A stretch of 64,000 bases of DNA. It comes from Manihot esculenta (taxonomy: Eukaryota; Streptophyta; Magnoliopsida; Malpighiales; Euphorbiaceae). Location of the stretch: contig NC_035173.2 in assembly GCF_001659605.2 (NCBI RefSeq), positions 7,871,769 through 7,935,768 on the forward strand, in the 5' to 3' direction. Below are positions 62,257-64,000 of this stretch, in pieces. Position 1 is the stretch's first letter, and every line of letters starts with the position of its first letter. Below the pieces are notes generated by a model. That model searched no databases and had not been told where the DNA came from. It saw only the letters and a program-made list of their open reading frames with translations. Position numbers and translations under genes: made by a program.

Positions 62257-64000
62257 CCCCCTCTCAAGCTTAGAATCTCGGGTGAGAAGTCGAAGCTTGT
62301 TTTTATGCTGCTGAAATCGACTGGTGCTAAGGGGTTTTGTAAAAATATCGGCTAATTGATCAACCGATGAAATAAACTGTACACTGATATTGCCTTCCTT
62401 GACTTGCTCCCGAACAAAGTGAAAATCTACTTCTATGTGTTTCGTTCGGGCTTTAAAACATGGATTGACAGCTAAATATGAAGCGCCAATATTATCACAC
62501 CAAATGATTGTTGGGTTAAGCAAAGGTTGTCGCAATTCCTTAAGTAAAGACCGAAGCCAAATTAGTTCAGCTGTCGTATTCGCAACAGCTCTATATTCTG
62601 CCTCTGTGGAAGATCTTGCAACGGTAGGTTGTTTCTTAGCGGACCAAGAAATTAAATTTGTCCCAAAATAGATGGCAAAGCCACCGGTAGATCGACGATC
62701 TTGCAAACTTCCTGCCCAGTCAGCATCACAGAAGGCTTGTAGTCTGCGATTAGTAGATGGTGTAATAAATAACCCGTGTTGAATTGTATCCTTAACATAG
62801 CGAAGGACTCTCTTACATGTTGTCCAGTGAGTCATCGTTGGCTTCGAGAGAAATTGACAAAGTTTGTTGACAGAAAATGCCAAATCGGGTCTTGTCAAAC
62901 AAGCATATTGCAAAGCACCTACCGTTCGTCGATACAAATCTGGTTCAGCCATTGGTTCACCATCTTCAAGATGTAATTGACAATTGGTAGCCATAGGCGT
63001 TTTTACAGCCACTGCATGTTCCATTTTAGTGTGCTGAAGCAAATCGTGAAGATACTTTTGTTGAGAAAGAAGAATTCCATTTTTGTGATGATGGACCTCT
63101 ATTCCAAGAAAGTAACTTAATTTGCCAAGATCGCGCAATTTAAACTCATGAGCAATCTGCTGTATACAATCTTGAATCATAGTAGAAGAACTACCAGTGA
63201 TGACAATGTCATCGACATATAAAAGAATATATAAAACAGCTTCGTTGGCTTCTTTAATAAAAAGAGAAGAATCAGTGTGTGATCCGGAGAAACCAAGGCC
63301 ATATAGAAAAGAACTTAATCTCTGAAACCACGCCCGAGGAGCCTGCTTAAGGCCATAAATGGATTTGTTCAATTTACAAACATATGTAGGACATCTGGAA
63401 TCAGTAAACCCAGGAGGTTGGGTCATATATACAGTTTCTTCCAAAAACCCATTCAGAAACGCATTGGAAATGTCCAATTGCCGCAAATCCCATCCTTTCA
63501 TAACAGCTAGAGATAAAACAACACGGATTGTTGTTGGTTTGATCACTGGACTAAAAGTGGCAGCATAGTCAAGCCCTTCAACTTGATTATAACCCTTGGC
63601 AACCAACCGAGCTTTGCATCGTTCAACACGACCGTCTGGATTCCGTTTAACTTTAAAGACCCACTTACATCCCACAACATTAATATTCGAAGGTTTAGGA
63701 ACCAATTCCCAAGTCTGATGTTGAATTAGAGCAGTAATTTCACTACTCATTGCTTCTCTCCAAATGGGTATTTTTATTGCTTTACTAAAACAAGAAGGTT
63801 CCATAGGCGAGGAGTGGGAACTTACAGTTGTAGTGTAAGCAAATGTTTTCTTCTTAGGATTGGGTCTCAAGACCATTGTAGGATGTGGACGGGGTGTTGG
63901 TGCAGAAATCGGATCAAGTGGCTGTTCCGACGGCAAAGAAGTAGTTGTTTCAGTGTTGGTTTCAGAAACCAACGCAAGTTCAAGTCCTGTTCCAGATGAT
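62251..64000 (-). CDS. Copia pol: RT and RNase H, open to window edge
   Basis: The frame is open from the right edge to a TAG at 62251-62253 that overlaps the LTR start; codon 1 of the 573-codon stretch at 63972 is TTG, so the true start is upstream. RT (RVT_2 type) covers residues ~88-330, with WELVPKPSN, QLDISNAFLNG and the catalytic LYVDD (252-255). RNase H follows with FCDADWAG (D416), SSTEAEYRA (E457), WCDN (D493) and the late QLADIFTKPL motif. No stop or frameshift is seen, so it may be functional. Integrase, protease and gag would lie beyond 64000. Confidence 0.9.
   Translation of the reverse strand, partial: SSGTGLELALVSETNTETTTSLPSEQPLDPISAPTPRPHPTMVLRPNPKKKTFAYTTTVSSHSSPMEPSCFSKAIKIPIWREAMSSEITALIQHQTWELVPKPSNINVVGCKWVFKVKRNPDGRVERCKARLVAKGYNQVEGLDYAATFSPVIKPTTIRVVLSLAVMKGWDLRQLDISNAFLNGFLEETVYMTQPPGFTDSRCPTYVCKLNKSIYGLKQAPRAWFQRLSSFLYGLGFSGSHTDSSLFIKEANEAVLYILLYVDDIVITGSSSTMIQDCIQQIAHEFKLRDLGKLSYFLGIEVHHHKNGILLSQQKYLHDLLQHTKMEHAVAVKTPMATNCQLHLEDGEPMAEPDLYRRTVGALQYACLTRPDLAFSVNKLCQFLSKPTMTHWTTCKRVLRYVKDTIQHGLFITPSTNRRLQAFCDADWAGSLQDRRSTGGFAIYFGTNLISWSAKKQPTVARSSTEAEYRAVANTTAELIWLRSLLKELRQPLLNPTIIWCDNIGASYLAVNPCFKARTKHIEVDFHFVREQVKEGNISVQFISSVDQLADIFTKPLSTSRFQQHKNKLRLLTRDSKLERGY

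Larger units (their letters stand above)
62060..64000 (-). mobile_element. Ty1/copia (Ale-like) element, 3' half, running off the right edge
   Basis: Minus-strand pol (62251-64000) is followed by a purine tract (gagaggggg) and a short LTR-like end (62060-62256). The short LTR and the RNase H words KKQPTVARSSTEAEYRA suggest the Ale/Retrofit lineage. The upstream half is outside the window. Confidence 0.75.

Noticed and set aside
62435..62671. Plus-strand ORFs across the Copia region (also 62776, 63359, 63814)
   Set aside because: Antisense shadows of the long RT-RNase H frame on the minus strand.

Overview
This window looks like repeat-rich nuclear DNA of a dicot plant. The evidence is A/T-rich intergenic sequence, chromodomain (Tekay/Del) and Athila/Tat Ty3/gypsy elements, an Ale-type Ty1/copia element, MITEs, a SINE, and two cytosolic-type tRNA-Ser genes. 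The style of the gypsy LTRs suggests Euphorbiaceae (cassava or rubber tree relatives), but nothing here proves the species. I see no intact ordinary protein-coding host gene.

Layout. 1-6095: a Tekay-type gypsy element cut by the window edge, with a ~3 kb internal deletion and two unlike LTRs. 6096-7870: A/T-rich DNA with a degenerate ~335-bp tandem array. 7865-10280 (block X) and 12165-23520 (block Y): tandem paralogous blocks carrying remains of a small secreted, cysteine-rich peptide gene. In X the promoter plus exon 1 segment is inverted relative to Y. Block Y has also taken in a MULE-type MITE, an hAT-type MITE, a 377-bp MITE and a 7.7-kb Athila-like element (14489-22203). The Athila-like element has a perfect TSD, near-identical 1498-bp LTRs, a tRNA-Asp primer site, gag and protease, but no RT, RNase H or integrase core. 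24484-24605: a short SINE with a 15-bp TSD.

25632-41987 is a three-level nest. A gag-only Tat-like element with three different minisatellites is split by a Tekay element (28069-40434, TSD gtcag). The 3' LTR of that Tekay element is split by a solo LTR of a related subfamily (37584-40054, TSD gatat). The Tekay gag-pol frame is continuous for 1669 codons except for four nonsense codons.

42000-64000 is mostly A/T-rich DNA. It holds a possible coiled-coil ORF (43811), a second fragment of the Tat-like family (47742-48790), two tRNA-Ser(UGA) genes (51484, 57404), and a LINE relic interrupted by a truncated Athila-like copy (52795-55735). It also holds a TRIM-like element (55870-56915), an old Tekay LTR fragment (58378-58880), a Tat integrase relic (61140-61510) and the 3' half of an apparently intact Copia pol that runs off the right edge (62060-64000).

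How the parts work together: the non-autonomous units (Athila-like without pol, Tat-like gag-only, TRIM, MITEs, SINE) would need enzymes from relatives elsewhere. Only the Copia pol looks intact within the window. The strongest unexplained signals are the inverted promoter/exon 1 segment, the arrays of TTCGGCCGCCGAA palindromes (with GCC-box cores) around the Tekay promoters, an LTR position whose minisatellite has been replaced by unlike units in different copies, and the palindromic gatttgggcaaatc motif spread through LTR, leader and coding parts of the Athila-like family.
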